Source of the DNA: UBA7703 sp963667195
GTDB taxonomy: Bacteria; Bacillota; Clostridia; Christensenellales; CAG-138
Reading direction: 5' to 3'
DNA: 64,000 nt
Assembly: GCA_963667195.1 (NCBI GenBank)
Contig: OY762962.1
Location: 1,364,001-1,428,000 of the forward strand
In this document: positions 8,162 through 21,100 of the stretch, one piece after another
How positions within the stretch are numbered: position 1 is the stretch's first letter
How the letters are laid out: each line of letters opens with the position of its first letter
The notes under the pieces: generated by a model
What the model was told of the DNA's origin: nothing
The model's database searches: none
Seen by the model: only the letters and a program-made list of their open reading frames with translations
Program-made: the position numbers and the translations under genes

Positions 8162-9610
8162 TTAAGCGCGGCGTTCTTCGAGCTCGATATGGCCCTTCCA
8201 GCCGGATGTCGGACGCAGATAGCACGCGGGATCAAACGCAAACGCCTCCAAGGTCGCGCCGCCACCCTGCTGCGTGACGACCAGCGGAGACGCCTCTTCG
8301 TTCGGGCGATCCGGCAGGAAAGCGAGATATCGAATCGCGTTGGAAGAAAACCCGGCAAGTCGGCAGATGAACCGGTCCGTGGCCCAGATGTTGGTGGACA
8401 TCACGATGACGCCCATCGGCTTGGGAGAGGGCTTGAGAGGACCTTCGCCTTCGCCCGCGACGATCATGTCGCAAACGTTGAATATCGTTCTCTGCGGCGT
8501 TGGCTGGAGCGCACCGGACTTGTCCGCAAAGCGCAGGATGCGGTTGAGGTCGACAATGGTGCGCCAGATGGTGTCGTTGCCATACCAGCTTCCCTCGGAA
8601 AAGTCCTTTTTCTCCGCGCCGGAGAGCTTTTGAAAAGCGCGAACGCCCTTATAGAGCCATTTGTTGAAGAAGAATCGCCGTTCACCCGCATATTCGCTGT
8701 CGTTCTTTCGGTCGAGCAGGCGAGATTGCAGCCTGTGCAGCGCGTTCTTCTTGTTGTATTCGTCTCCGTTTTCCGCCTTGGAGCCCACGGTGTGGTGCGG
8801 TAGGTCTTCCTTTCGCATGCATGCGCCGACGAAGTTCTTCGCGCAGGCGGTCAAACCGGATTTCCGGTGCGATTTCGGCTTTGCAAGGTTGAGCACAACG
8901 TCCGCCTCCAGCACGCTGGGGTTGATCATGTACTCGTGCTTCTGCTCATTGTGGTGCTGCTTCATCAAGCCCGTGGCGTAGTTGGTTACGCGCATGCGGT
9001 CAATCTTTTCGCGGCTCCAGTCGGCAAAGAGGGATTGTTTGCCCAAATCGACGACGATGCCCGTCGATTGATTGCGCAGCACGCTCTTTCGCGAAGCGGT
9101 TTCGTGCGCAACGAGCCCGCGGAAATCCTGTATTTCGAGCGAAACACCCTTCTCGCGGTAAAACGCCCAAAGGCGGTTGTAACCCATTGTTTCGTGGAGA
9201 TCTTCAAAATGGCAAATCTGAATCGGCGCATCGCCGACGATGACGCGTCCGGTTCCCTTGAGCGCGAGGAACACATAGTCCAACACCGCGCGGATCACGC
9301 TCGGATGCGTGACGACGCAGTTCATGTCGTGCGAAGGGTCGTCGTTTTCGTGCAGCACCCAGTTGGGTTTGACGAGAACCGTCATGCCCGGGCGAATGAT
9401 CTTGCCAAGCGGGTTCCACTCCGGCTTGCCATAATGCGCGGCATCGTATCCCAACGCGTGAAAACCCGCACGAATCAGGCGATAGACGTCATTTTCGCCT
9501 GCGGTACGCTCCGGATAGGGGCACTCGGGATAGGATTCGGAAGGCGACCAGCAAGATTCGCCGGAAGGGTAGGCGGCGTTTGGTGTTTGCCCAAAGTAGA
9601 CTTGTTCCAT
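8162..9610 (-). CDS. DUF362 domain-containing protein
   Basis: 482 residues with the DUF362 signature. Visible parts are GMTVLVKPNWV at about residue 75, CVVTHPSVIRAVLDYVF, GRVIVGDAPIQIC and VVLNLAKPKSHRKSGLTACAKNFVGAC. The C-terminal GEGEGPLKPSPKPMGVIVMS matches the domain's closing segment. No ferredoxin domain is attached, unlike many DUF362 proteins, and the middle contains an unusual basic insert (about residues 275-335). No biochemical role is established. The start codon overlaps the stop of the upstream ATP-grasp gene as TAATG, so the two are translationally coupled and probably act together, perhaps in surface polymer synthesis (inference). Confidence 0.85.
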   Translation of the reverse strand: MEQVYFGQTPNAAYPSGESCWSPSESYPECPYPERTAGENDVYRLIRAGFHALGYDAAHYGKPEWNPLGKIIRPGMTVLVKPNWVLHENDDPSHDMNCVVTHPSVIRAVLDYVFLALKGTGRVIVGDAPIQICHFEDLHETMGYNRLWAFYREKGVSLEIQDFRGLVAHETASRKSVLRNQSTGIVVDLGKQSLFADWSREKIDRMRVTNYATGLMKQHHNEQKHEYMINPSVLEADVVLNLAKPKSHRKSGLTACAKNFVGACMRKEDLPHHTVGSKAENGDEYNKKNALHRLQSRLLDRKNDSEYAGERRFFFNKWLYKGVRAFQKLSGAEKKDFSEGSWYGNDTIWRTIVDLNRILRFADKSGALQPTPQRTIFNVCDMIVAGEGEGPLKPSPKPMGVIVMSTNIWATDRFICRLAGFSSNAIRYLAFLPDRPNEEASPLVVTQQGGGATLEAFAFDPACYLRPTSGWKGHIELEERRA

Positions 9611-10542
9611 TACGATTCAAACTCCTTCGGGAAAAACTTGTTCAGCTCGATCCAGTCGCCAAGCTTGTAATCCCAGTCGACGGGCTGAAAGGTTTCCAAC
9701 CCGCTGCCGGGATAGAGCGTCATCTCGCCGAAATACACCCTGTGGTTGATCTCATATAGATCCACGCGCATGAGCGGGAAGCCTTTGGACAGTGTTTCGG
9801 CAACGCGGATCATCTCCGCGTAGCACTCCGGCTGGGGCAGAGATTGCGGGTCGGCGTGATAATGCCGCTCAAACGGCAGCCGCTTCCAATCCGGGTCAAA
9901 GAACGTGACGTTGAGTTTGCTGCCCGCAAAGCGATTGGAGCAGACAAACGCGCAACGGTGTTCGCCGCCAAACATCATGAACTTATAGTCCATCAACTCG
10001 CCGGAGGATGCGCTTTCCATATATTGCTCCGCGATGATGCGGGGCTGAACATATTGATACGGCCATTCCCGACCACCCCAATAATAGTTGATTTTTAGAC
10101 TCTTTTCGATTTTCGCCTTCGCCGCGGCCAAATCAAACGTGCGCTTGTCCTGGCAGATGACGACATTGCCGCTGTCGTGCGTGCACTTGAGCACGAACCG
10201 CTCCGGCAGAGCATCAAAGTCGATCTCGTCAAAGCTGTTCCAGGGTCCGCCGACGAGCGGAACCAGGTATTCTTCGCCGATTTTGTCCGTGATCCACGCG
10301 CGAACGGCGTACTTATCCACAAGCGTCGGATAGAGTGGGTTTCGATCCTTCACCTTGAGCCATTGCACTTTTTCGTTGAACGATTTCGGGTTTTTCCAGT
10401 CGAGCTTCTTGTGGAAATAGGCGCGCCACATCGCGGAAAGATACAGCTGATCCGGCATCCAATTGAGCAGTTTTCGGGAGGAGAGCGCAAAAAAAACTGC
10501 CGCGGACGCGTGCCGTGCAGGGCGATCGGATTGTTTCGGCAT
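9610..10542 (-). CDS. TupA-like ATP-grasp protein
   Basis: 310 residues resembling the TupA-like ATP-grasp family found in polysaccharide and teichuronopeptide loci. Key features are SFNEKVQWLKVKDRNPLY, LVDKYAVRAWI, then the ATP-grasp beta-sheet segments FVLKCTHDSGNVVIC and RIIAEQYMES. DYKFMMFGGE and MRVDLYEINHRVYFGEMTLYPGSG are the metal-binding Asp/Glu end of the fold. ATP-grasp enzymes join a carboxylate to an amine or thiol using ATP; relatives are proposed to attach amino acids to glycans. The ATG has AGGAGGAG just upstream, and a near-perfect promoter (10610-10638) precedes it. The DUF362 gene follows with a one-base overlap. Confidence 0.82.
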   Translation of the reverse strand: MPKQSDRPARHASAAVFFALSSRKLLNWMPDQLYLSAMWRAYFHKKLDWKNPKSFNEKVQWLKVKDRNPLYPTLVDKYAVRAWITDKIGEEYLVPLVGGPWNSFDEIDFDALPERFVLKCTHDSGNVVICQDKRTFDLAAAKAKIEKSLKINYYWGGREWPYQYVQPRIIAEQYMESASSGELMDYKFMMFGGEHRCAFVCSNRFAGSKLNVTFFDPDWKRLPFERHYHADPQSLPQPECYAEMIRVAETLSKGFPLMRVDLYEINHRVYFGEMTLYPGSGLETFQPVDWDYKLGDWIELNKFFPKEFES

Positions 10543-10579
10543 TTACTCCTCCTGACGAGTCTTGTGGGATACAGACTTT

Positions 10580-10601
10580 GGCGGTGCTTCACATCACCGC
10601 C
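10580..10601 (-). other. 5' leader hairpin of the ATP-grasp/DUF362 operon
   Basis: GGCGGTG-N8-CACCGCC is a 7-bp stem between the predicted promoter and the ribosome site. It has no T tract, so it may be a stabiliser or protein site rather than a terminator. Confidence 0.35.
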
Positions 10602-10609
10602 TGCGTATA

Positions 10610-10638
10610 ATATTATCCGCGTAGCCGTGGTGTGTCAA
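10610..10638 (-). promoter_or_regulatory. Predicted sigma-A promoter of the ATP-grasp/DUF362 operon
   Basis: Minus strand TTGACA (10633-10638), 17-base spacer, TAATAT (10610-10615). Confidence 0.6.
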
Positions 10639-10726
10639 TGGCGCGCGGCTGGATTTGCGGTTGCGCCCGCAAACACCGTTTCATAAAATTTTATATATGA
10701 TTTCGTGCAGAATAGGGATAAATCGC

Positions 10727-10756
10727 TTGACAACCATTTTTCAGCAAGACTAAAAT
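10727..10756 (+). promoter_or_regulatory. Predicted sigma-A promoter of asnA
   Basis: TTGACA (10727-10732), 18-base spacer, TAAAAT (10751-10756), about 40 bases before the asnA start. Confidence 0.65.
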
Positions 10757-10793
10757 TATTGAATACCCGCACTGGGTCAAAGGAGGAGAAAGC

Positions 10794-11801
10794 ATGTCCA
10801 AGTCGTTCATTCCGCAGGGCTACCGCTCCAAACTGGGGCTCTACGACACGCAGAACGCCATCGAAATCATCAAGAGCACGTTCTTAGAATCCCTCTCCGC
10901 GGTGCTGCGCCTCAAGCGCGTATCCGCGCCGCTCTTCGTCAATCCGGCGGAGGGACTCAACGATAACCTCAACGGCGTGGAACGCCCTGTTTCCTTCGAT
11001 ATTCCGGCGACCGGCGGGCATGGCGAGGTGGTGCAGTCCCTCGCAAAATGGAAACGGTATGCGCTGGGCCGGTACGGCTTCCGCTCCGGCAAGGGCCTCG
11101 TGACCGACATGAACGCTATCCGCCGCGATGAAGCGCTGGACAACCTGCACTCGGTTTATGTGGATCAATGGGACTGGGAAAAGGTAATCACGCCCGAGGA
11201 GCGTACGGAAGAGACCCTGAAGCAGGCCGTTTTAAACATCGTGGATGCGATCTATTACACCCAGCAGATCATCTGCGCGAAGTACGATGTGCTCACTCCC
11301 TTCGTCAGCCGGGATGTCTCGTTTGTCACCGCGCAGGAACTGCTCGATCTCTACCCGGAATGTGACCCCAAGGAACGCGAGTATCGCTATGTCAAGCAAC
11401 ATCCGACGACGTTTATCATGGGCATCGGCGGAAAACTATCCGACGGAAAACCGCATGACGGACGGGCGCCGGACTACGACGACTGGCAGATCAACGGCGA
11501 TATTTTGTTCTACAATCCGTTGCTGGACTGCGCGTTTGAAATCTCCAGCATGGGTGTTCGCGTGGACGCCGTAACACTGGACCGCCAGCTTTCACTCGCC
11601 GGCTGTGACAGCAGGAGAACCCTGCCATTCCACAAGATGTTGTTGGAAAACAAGCTTCCGCAAACGATCGGTGGTGGTATTGGCCAGTCCCGCTTATGCA
11701 TGCTGTTGCTGAATAAAGCGCATATCGGCGAGGTGCAAAGCTCGCTCTGGGATGCCGAAACAATGGCGCTTTGCGAGCATGCAGGCGTAACGCTTTTGTA
11801 A
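10794..11801 (+). CDS. asnA: Aspartate--ammonia ligase (asparagine synthetase A)
   Basis: 335 residues, the normal size. AsnA makes asparagine from aspartate, ammonia and ATP through an aspartyl-AMP intermediate; the fold derives from class II tRNA synthetases. Signatures include VSAPLFVNPAEGLNDNLNG, VQSLAKWKRYAL, KGLVTDMNAIRRDE, SVYVDQWDWEK and the C-terminal PQTIGGGIGQSRLCMLLL, which contains the active-site Gly-rich stretch and Arg. The ATG has AAAGGAGGAGAAAGC upstream and a good promoter at 10727-10756, and a clear terminator follows. The gene is therefore a single transcription unit. No regulator gene is adjacent. Confidence 0.97.
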   Translation: MSKSFIPQGYRSKLGLYDTQNAIEIIKSTFLESLSAVLRLKRVSAPLFVNPAEGLNDNLNGVERPVSFDIPATGGHGEVVQSLAKWKRYALGRYGFRSGKGLVTDMNAIRRDEALDNLHSVYVDQWDWEKVITPEERTEETLKQAVLNIVDAIYYTQQIICAKYDVLTPFVSRDVSFVTAQELLDLYPECDPKEREYRYVKQHPTTFIMGIGGKLSDGKPHDGRAPDYDDWQINGDILFYNPLLDCAFEISSMGVRVDAVTLDRQLSLAGCDSRRTLPFHKMLLENKLPQTIGGGIGQSRLCMLLLNKAHIGEVQSSLWDAETMALCEHAGVTLL

Positions 11802-11817
11802 CAAGCAAACTTCATCT

Positions 11818-11854
11818 GAACCGCGGCTCAAGTTGGGCTGCGGTTCTTTTTTTT
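11818..11854 (+). terminator. Rho-independent terminator of asnA
   Basis: Stem GAACCGC / GCGGTTC, extendable by a few pairs, followed by eight T, 17 bases after the asnA stop. Confidence 0.85.
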
Positions 11855-12129
11855 GTCTTGTCGCACGGGATTATCAATCTTGCAAAGATACACGCCTGTT
11901 TGCCCGAACTCGCTTAAACAGAACTTAATGTTGCCATGTAACAAATCGATCAAACAGCGGATTGAAAATACAAGCAACGCGGATGTAACAACATTTCCAA
12001 AGCGACACCTAAAACATATATATTGTAGGAGAATTCACAGAAAAGACATGAATAAAAATCACAAAATGCAACAATTATGTAATGTAAATTGCGTACCATA
12101 TGCTAGAGTCAAAAAATATATCTGTACAT

Positions 12130-12147
12130 CTGCAGACGAGTGTCTGC
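12130..12147. other. Short perfect hairpin just before the giant gene's ribosome site
   Basis: TGCAGAC-GAGT-GTCTGCA is a 7-bp stem with a four-base loop, ending about 14 bases before AGGAGG. It lies in an AT-rich 320-base leader (11855-12173) that otherwise shows only weak promoter-like boxes, for example TTGAAA-N18-TAACAA at 11962-11991. It could be an operator or an RNA element that affects translation. Confidence 0.4.
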
Positions 12148-12173
12148 ACGCGAGAGTTCTAGGAGGCAAAAAT

Positions 12174-15100
12174 ATGAAATGGTCGCAGATTAAAAAGGGT
12201 ATCAGCCTGGTACTGTGTGTACTCATGGTGTTGACGCTGCTTCCAGTCAGCTCGCTGGCGGAAGATACGGCGCCTGTTGACACAAGCACCCCGGCCGAGG
12301 CAACGCAAACCGCAAGCGTGGAGACGCCTGTGGCCAGCGATGCGAGCACGCCCACGCCATCCGATGCGGCGACGCCCACGCCCGCGGTAACGGATGCAGC
12401 GGCTTCCACGTCGCCGACGGAGGATATCGTTCCGGACGGACCCAAGACGTATGTCGTCAATTTTGTGATCGATCATCAAACCATCCTGGGCATGCAGCAG
12501 ACCGTTGCGGAAGGTGGGCTTGTGACCGCTCCGAGCATTCCCGCTGTGCCGGATGGCGAAGAATATGTCGGCCAGGTCTTCCTTTACTGGTATGCTAAGG
12601 AAGGCGTCGCTTACGACTTTGGCACGCCTGTGACCTCCGACCTTGTGCTCTATGCGCAGTTTGGCACCACCAAGGATGCGCCCGCTACCGAAGAGCAGCC
12701 CATCGTTGCGGATGATGCTGTCCTGTTCTCAGCGTTCTCCATGGCGGGTGGTATTCTCCCTGAGAGTACTCCCCTTTGGACCTATACGTTTGTTTCCGGC
12801 GGAACGACGGTCGCGACCAAGATCGTCGCCAACGGCGACACGCTGGATGCGCCGGAAGTGCCGACTGCCCCCGTCGGCCAGAAGTTCTCCGGCTGGTACA
12901 CCTCCGATAATACCCTCTTTGACTCATTTGGCACACAGACCGTAACAGCTGATGGCGCGACCACGTTGACTGCAAAGTTTGAGCCTGCCTACTATGTCTT
13001 CTTCTACAATCAGTTCGGTGCGGTGATCGAGGTGCGCACGCCCGATGCAAGCAACATCGTCTCCACCGCAAGCGTTACTTCTCTTCAGCTTGGCTCCGAT
13101 CAAGCCCTCACCGGCTGGTCGCTGACGTCCGGCGGAACGACGGATGTTGGCGCGAGTGTGACGGTCAACGGCGCGAACATCAACCTCTACCCGATCATCA
13201 AGAGCGTGATCTGGATTACCTTTAACTCCAACGGCGGAACCTATATTTCGCCGATGTATATCATGCCGAATACGGCGCTGACGCAACTTGCCGTCAACAA
13301 CTATATCTCCACGCAGAACGGCGGCTCCAGCACGATTGCGAAGGTAGGATACACCTTCAACAATTGGACCGGCTTTACCTTTGGCAATACGCCGACCGCG
13401 AATGTTACCCTGACTGCGAACTGGACGCCGAAGACCAATACGCCTTATAAACTCGTATATTGGATCGAGAACGCGGACGACAGCAACTATTCGTTTGAAA
13501 AGTCGGTCGATAAGACCGGAACGACGGACGCCGTCATTGCGCTGACCAGCGCGGAAACGGCGAACACCAACCTGAACGCGACCTACGCAACGTACTTCAA
13601 CACGGGTACGTATACCGCAGGACAAACGATCAAAGGCGATGGCTCCACCATCGTGAATATCTATCATACCCGCAAGACGTATACGTTGACCTACAAAAAC
13701 GGGAATACTACGCTCTACACGAGTACCTATAAATACGATCAGGATATCTCGGCGGTATGGAATATCGCCGCGATTTTGAACCTGTCGAATCAGGGATACG
13801 TTTGGCAGAGCAGCATCACGCAGGACTACTATACGATTCTTTTGAAGATGCCGGGCAGCAACCTGACCATGACGGCAACGCAATGGAACGGAAGCACGTA
13901 CACCTGGTACTACTATCTGGAGACCCTGGATGGAACCGCAGCAACCGCGCCGTCAGGTTCCACGACGACAACCAGCGGCGGCATCACCTATTATCTGATG
14001 AAGTCGGTCACGATCAAGGGAAACAACATTAGCCTGACCTATAGTGAAGATTATTTCCCGATCACCGGCTTCTATCAAAGAGACAGCAGCGTACCGAACT
14101 TTACGAAGACCGGAACGGTGTATTACGCGTCCTTGTTCTATCGCCGTTCGAGCTACAGCCTGACCTTTATCAACGGCGATACATCGAACGTGATTGCCAG
14201 CATCAAATATCAGGCGCCTGTTTCCGGCTATAACTATACGCCGAACCAACCGTCCGGTGTCGATGCTTCATTTACATTCAACAAATGGTTTGCAACCGAA
14301 GCCGCGATTGCGGGAACGGAGTTCAACTGGACGCAGACGATGCCCGCAAAGAACATCGTATTGTACGCCAACTGGGTTGCTCCGGCGTTCACCGGAATTG
14401 CGCACTCGGTTGCCTATGGTTCAACCGGCGACACGACCGTCGATCTCGGTTCGATTCCCTACGGCGGCACCATCAGCGCAAGCGCGCTTGCCGCGGCACA
14501 GAATGCCGCCAATGCGAACAAACCACATCCCACGGACACGTTCGGCGGCTGGCTGATCATGAAAAACGGCTCGCTGATCCTGTTCAACTCCAGCATGCAG
14601 ATCTACGAAAACGTGGTGCTATACCCCGTTTGGCTCAGCACACTGAGCTATACCGTGACCTACAATCTTGGCGAGGCGAGCGGAACCGCGCCTGTGGACA
14701 GCAAAACGTATGCTTCCGGCGGGCAGGCGCAGATTCTCTCCTATAGCGCAAGCGCCGTCACACCTCCCGCGGACAAGGTATTCATCGGCTGGCGCTCCAG
14801 CGTGGACAGCAAGATTTACTATCCCAACAGCGTGTTGACGATCACGCAGAATACGACGATGACCGCCGTCTGGGTTTACCCGACGACCAACGTTACCATC
14901 ACCTATAACGGCAACGGCGGCGCAACATCCGGAGGCGCGACCACCTTTACGGGCGGCGCGGTCAACAACACCTATCACACCGTGCAGAGCAACTCCTTCC
15001 TGTACACCGGCAAGATCTTTGCAAGCTGGAACACGAAGGCGGACGGCACAGGTACTTCCTATGCACCCGGCGACAGCGTGCTTCTGGGAGTCAGCGTGCC

Positions 15101-18100
15101 TACCGCACCCGGCGTGCTGTATGCAATCTGGCAGGATCAGACGTTTGTTGTCAGCGTGACGGCAAACCCGACAGCGGGCGTCACAGCAAAGAGCGGTGCG
15201 GGAACGTATATCTACGGAACGAACACGACCGTCACCTGGACGGTAGCCGCAGGTTATGAAGTCACCAGCGTAACGGACAACACCGTTACGGTGCCTGCTT
15301 CCTCCTATACAGGCAACAGCTATACGCTCAGCGGCCTTACGGCGGATCACGCGATCGTGATCAACACCCAAAAGACGCTGTATAACCTGACCTACAACGG
15401 CAACGGCGGAACGGTTGGCGGGAATGCAAGCTACAGCTCCACCAAGACGATGGGAACGAGCATCACCGTCGATCAAAACACGTTTACGCGTGCGGGTTAT
15501 TACTTCCTCGGCTGGAGCACCAACTCTGGCGCGACGGCTGTGGACCCGACCTATGCGCCGGGCACCAGCGTGGTGATGCCGGGCAACGACCTGACCCTCT
15601 ACGCCGTCTGGGCGCCAAAGATGGCACTTACGCTGACGGCAAACAGCGCCACACAGAACTATGACGGAACGGCTAAGAGCGTTTCGGGTATCACCTCGAG
15701 CGTCTCCGGCCTGACCATTGAAAACGCGACTGCCTCCGCCACCGGAACCAACCCGGGCGTCTACGCGACCAGCTTTACCAATCAGGCAGGGGTTGTGCTC
15801 AAGAGCGGCGGCGTTGACGTAACGAATCGATACACGGTGACCTGGGTTGCGGGTTCGCTGACCGTCAACCCGCAGGTAACCTATCGCGCCAGTGCGGACG
15901 GCTCCCTGATCGGCACCGAGTGGGTGGCTTACGGCACGGGTGACGCGACCTATAACGTGACCCCGCAGCCGAGCATCACGGTAAGCGGCAACAAGTATTA
16001 CTGGCTTGGCACATATAGCCCCGCGACGGCAAACGACCTGACCGCGAACACGACGATCTATGCGACGTATACGCGCAATAAAACGCTCGTGATCACCGCG
16101 GACAGCGCAAATTATACCTATGATGGAACAACCCGCTCCGTCACCACCGGCACCGTGAACGTGTCTGGCCTGACGGTCACGGGCTACACCGTTTCCGGCA
16201 GCGGCACCAACGTAGGTACATACACAACCAGCGTGACGCTTGGCGCGGTCAAGATCATGAACGGTGCTACGGACGTTACCTATCAATATGATGTGACGAC
16301 CGCAAACGGGCTGCTCACAATCAACCCCGCGACCACAACCGCGACTTCTTCCGGTTACAACGACAAGTACGACGGCAGCGCGCACGGGATCACGGTCACG
16401 CCGAAGGTGGATAGCTCGACGGTCAAGTACAGCCTGACCAACAGCACGAACCCGGCGGACTACACGCTGACCAACAGCCCGACGGCGACGGATTACACCC
16501 CGGGAACCACAGTCTACTTCGTGGTCACCAACCCGAACTACAATCCGGTGTTCGGCAACGAGCAAGTTGTCATTAATAAGAGAGTTGTTGCGCTGACGAC
16601 GGCGACCGACACGAAAGAGTACGATACTCTTCCGTTGACCAACGCTGCTTGGTCGTATGACTCGACCGGCAATGACGGCTTCGTCGCAGGCCAGGGTTTC
16701 GCAACCTCCGCGGCAAACGGCACGATCACCAACGTCGGTTCGACGGACAACACGTTTGGCTACACGCTGACCTCGGCGACCAACGCCAGCAACTACACGA
16801 TCTCTGTCACCAAGGGCAAGCTGACGATCACGGCGTCCAACGACCTGAGCGTTGGTGCCACCGACGTGACCAAGAAATACGACGGAACGGCTTACGGTGT
16901 GAACGCTTCGGCGAACGTACCCGCAGGCACGACGGTTCGCTACAGCGAGACCTACAGCACGAACCCGGCGGACTACACCCTCACGACGAGCCCGACGGCA
17001 ACGCACGTTGGCGACAGCAAGACCGTCTACTTTGTCGCAACCAACACGAACTACGAGCCTGCGTTCGGTAGCGCGAAGGTCACGATTACGCCTCGCGAAA
17101 TCACGCTGACCGCTGCGACCGAGTCGCGTGATTACAACGGAAACGCGCTCACCAACGCGAACGTGACCGTCTCCGGCGACGGCTTCCTCGACGGTCAGGG
17201 TTACGAAACCCTGCCCACCGCAAGCGGAACGGTCACCGACGTCGGTTCCGTGAAGAACAATGTCGTGGCGGGCACGCTGAATGCCAGCACGATCGCAAAC
17301 GATTATACCTTCACGCCGGTGCAAGGCGACCTCACCGTCACCGCTCGCGCGCTGACCGTGCAAGCGAACGACCAGCAGATCGCCTACCCGGCGAACCGTC
17401 CGGCGAACGCCGACCTGACCTACGCGGTCGTGAGCGGCACTGTTTCCGGCGAGACCCCGGCGTTCGGTGGGGCGCTTGGTTACGACGCGGCGAAACTGCC
17501 CGCGAGCCAGCCGTATACACCCGCGACCTACGCTGACGCAATCGTCGGCGGCACGCTGGCGCTGACCAACAGCGGCGCGTTCAAGGCATCCAACTACTCG
17601 TTGACCGTTCTGCCCGCCGACCTCAAGGTCGTCAACGGCGGATTCACCGTTGACCTCACGGGCGGTAGCTGGACCTACAACGGCGACCCGCATGGCCCGA
17701 CGCTCAATAACACCAATCCGACGGACACGATCGAGTACTTCGTCTCCGACGGTGCAGGCGGCTGGACGAGCAACGGCGCGACACCTCCGACCGTCACCAA
17801 CGTGGACGACGGCCCGCTGACGATCAAGGTCGTGGTCAACCGCCCGGGATATGATCCGGCGGAAGACACCACGACGCTCACGATCACGCCGGCGACGACC
17901 ACCGCGACCTCGTCGGGCTACAACGACAAGTACGACGGCAATGCGCACGGGATCACCGTGACACCGAAGGTGGAAGGCTCGACGGTCAAGTACAGCCTGA
18001 CCGACAGCACGAATCCTGCGGATTACACCCTGACGACGAGCCCGACGGCGACCGACTACACCGCCGGCACGACGGTCTACTTCGTAGTCACGAACCCGAA

Positions 18101-21100
18101 TTACAACCCGGTGTTCGGCAACGAGCAAGTTGTCATTAATAAGAGAGTTGTTGCGCTGACGACGGCGACCGACACGAAAGAATACGACACGCTGCCGTTG
18201 ACCAACGCTGCTTGGTCGTATGACACGACGGGCAACGACGGCTTCGTCGCAGGCCAGGGCTTTGCGACCTCCGCCGCAAACGGCACGATCACCAACGTCG
18301 GTTCGACGGACAACACGTTTGGCTACACGCTGACCTCGGCGACCAACGCCAGCAACTACACGATCTCTGTCACCAAGGGCAAGCTGACGATCACGGCGTC
18401 CAACGACCTGAGCGTTGGTGCCACCGACGTGACCAAGAAATACGACGGAACGGCTTACGGTGTGAACGCTTCGGCGAACGTACCCGCAGGCACGACGGTT
18501 CGCTACAGCGAGACCTACAGCACGAACCCGGCGGACTACACCCTCACGACGAGCCCGACGGCAACGCACGTTGGCGACAGCAAGACCGTCTACTTTGTCG
18601 CAACCAACACGAACTACGAGCCTGCGTTCGGTAGCGCGAAGGTCACGATTACGCCTCGCGAAATCACGCTGACCGCTGCGACCGAGTCGCGTGATTACAA
18701 CGGAAACGCGCTCACCAACGCGAACGTGACCGTCTCCGGCGACGGCTTCCTCGACGGTCAGGGTTACGAAACCCTGCCCACCGCAAGCGGAACGGTCACC
18801 GACGTCGGTTCCGTGAAGAACAATGTCGTGGCGGGCACGCTGAATGCCAGCACGATCGCAAACGATTATACCTTCACGCCTGTGCAGGGTGACCTGACCG
18901 TCACCGCTCGCGCGCTGACCGTGCAAGCGAACGACCAGCAGATCGCCTACCCGGCGAACCGTCCGGCGAACGCCGACCTGACCTACGCGGTCGTGAGCGG
19001 CACTGTTTCCGGCGAAACTCCGGCATTCGGTGGCGCGCTTGGTTACGACGCAAGCAAGCTCCCGGCGAGCCAGCCGTACACGCCCGCGACCTACACCGAC
19101 GCAATCGTCGGCGGTACGCTGGCGCTGACCAACAGCGGCGCATTCAAGGCATCCAACTACTCGTTGACCGTTCTGCCCGCCGACCTCAAGGTCGTCAACG
19201 GCGGATTCACGGTCGACCTGACCGGCGGCAGCTGGACGTACAACGGCGATCCGCACGGCCCGACGCTGACCAACACCAACCCGACGGATACGATTGAATA
19301 CTTCGTTTCCGACGGCGCGGGTGGTTGGACTTCTAATGGCACTACGCCTCCGACCGTCACGAACGTCTCGGACGGCCCGCTGACGATCAAGGTTGTCGTC
19401 AACCGTCCGGGTTACGATCCGGCGGAAGATACGACCACGCTGACGATCACGCCGGCGACCACGACGGCGACCTCGTCGGGTTACAACGACAAGTACGACG
19501 GCAGCGCGCACGGAATCACGGTGACGCCGAAGGTGGACGGCTCGACGGTCAAGTACAGCCTGACCGACAGCACAAACCCGGCGGACTACACGCTGACCAC
19601 GAGCCCGACAGCGACGGACTACACCGCCGGAACTACTGTCTACTTCGTGGTGACGAACCCGAACTACAACCCGGTGTTCGGTCACGAGCAAGTTGTCATC
19701 AATAAGAGAGTTGTGGCGCTGACGACGGCGACCGACACGAAAGAGTACGATACCCTTCCGCTGACCAACGCGGCTTGGTCGTATGACACGACTGGCAACG
19801 ACGGCTTCGTCGCGGGCCAGGGCTTCGCGACCTCCGCGGCAAACGGCACGATCACCAACGTCGGCTCGACGGACAACACGTTCGGCTACACGCTGACGGG
19901 TGTCACGAGCGCCAGCAACTACACCATCTCCGTCACGAAGGGCAAGCTGACGATCACGGCGTCCAACGACCTGACCGTTGGTGCCACCGACGTGACCAAG
20001 AAATACGACGGAACTGCCTACGGTGTGAACGCTTCGGCGAACGTACCCGCTGGCACGACGGTTCGCTACAGCGAGACCTACAGCAACAATCCGGCGGACT
20101 ACACGCTGACCACCAGCCCGAACGCGACGCATGTTGGAGACAGCAAGACCGTCTACTTCGTCGCAACCAACACGAACTACGAACCCGCGTTCGGCAGTGC
20201 GAAAGTGACGATCACGCCGCGCGCGATCACCTTGACTGCCGCGACCGAGTCGCGTGATTACAACGGCAACGCGCTGACCAACGCGAACGTGACTGTCTCC
20301 GGCGACGGCTTCCTCGACGGACAGGGTTACTCTGTTGCGCCCACCGCAAGCGGCACGATCACCGACGTCGGTTCCGTGAAGAACAACGTCGTGGCAGGCA
20401 CGCTGAATGCCAGCACGACGGCAAGCGATTACACATTCACGCCTGTGCAGGGTGACCTGACCGTCACCGCGCGCGCGCTAACCGTGCAGGCGAACGATCA
20501 GCAGATCGCATACCCGGCGAACCGTCCGGCGAACGCCGACCTGACCTACACGGTCGTGAGCGGCACTGTTTCCGGCGAGACCCCGGCCTTCGGTGGTGCG
20601 CTTGGTTACGACACGGCGAAACTGCCCGCGAGCCAGCCTTACACACCCGCGACCTACGCTGACGCGATTGTCGGCGGAACGCTAGCGCTGACCAACAGCG
20701 GCGCGTTCAAAGCCGCAAACTACACGCTCACCGTTCTGCCCGCCGACCTGAAGGTCGTCAATGGTGGATTCACCGTTGATCTCACGGGCGGCAGCTGGAC
20801 GTACAACGGCGACCCGCATGGACCTACGCTGACCAACACCAACCCGACGGATACGATTGAATACTTCGTTTCCGACAGTGCAGGCGGCTGGACATCGAAC
20901 GGCACGACGCCGCCGACCGTGACGAACGTCTCGGACGGTCCGCTGACCGTGAAAGTCGTCGTCAACCGTCCGGGTTATGATCCGGCGGAAGACACCACGA
21001 CGCTCACGATCACGCCCGCGACCACGACAGCGACCTCGTCGGGCTACAACGACAAGTACGACGGCAGTGCGCACGGCATCACAGTCACGCCGAAGGTCGA

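Noticed and set aside
12130..12147. An attenuator before the giant gene
   Set aside because: The hairpin has no T tract and no leader peptide, so I list it only as an unexplained structure.
14619..20132. A 1,837-codon open frame antisense to the giant gene
   Set aside because: It mirrors the repeats in the opposite strand, is Arg/Val/Gly-heavy in the way GC-rich shadow frames are, and has no ribosome site or recognisable domain.
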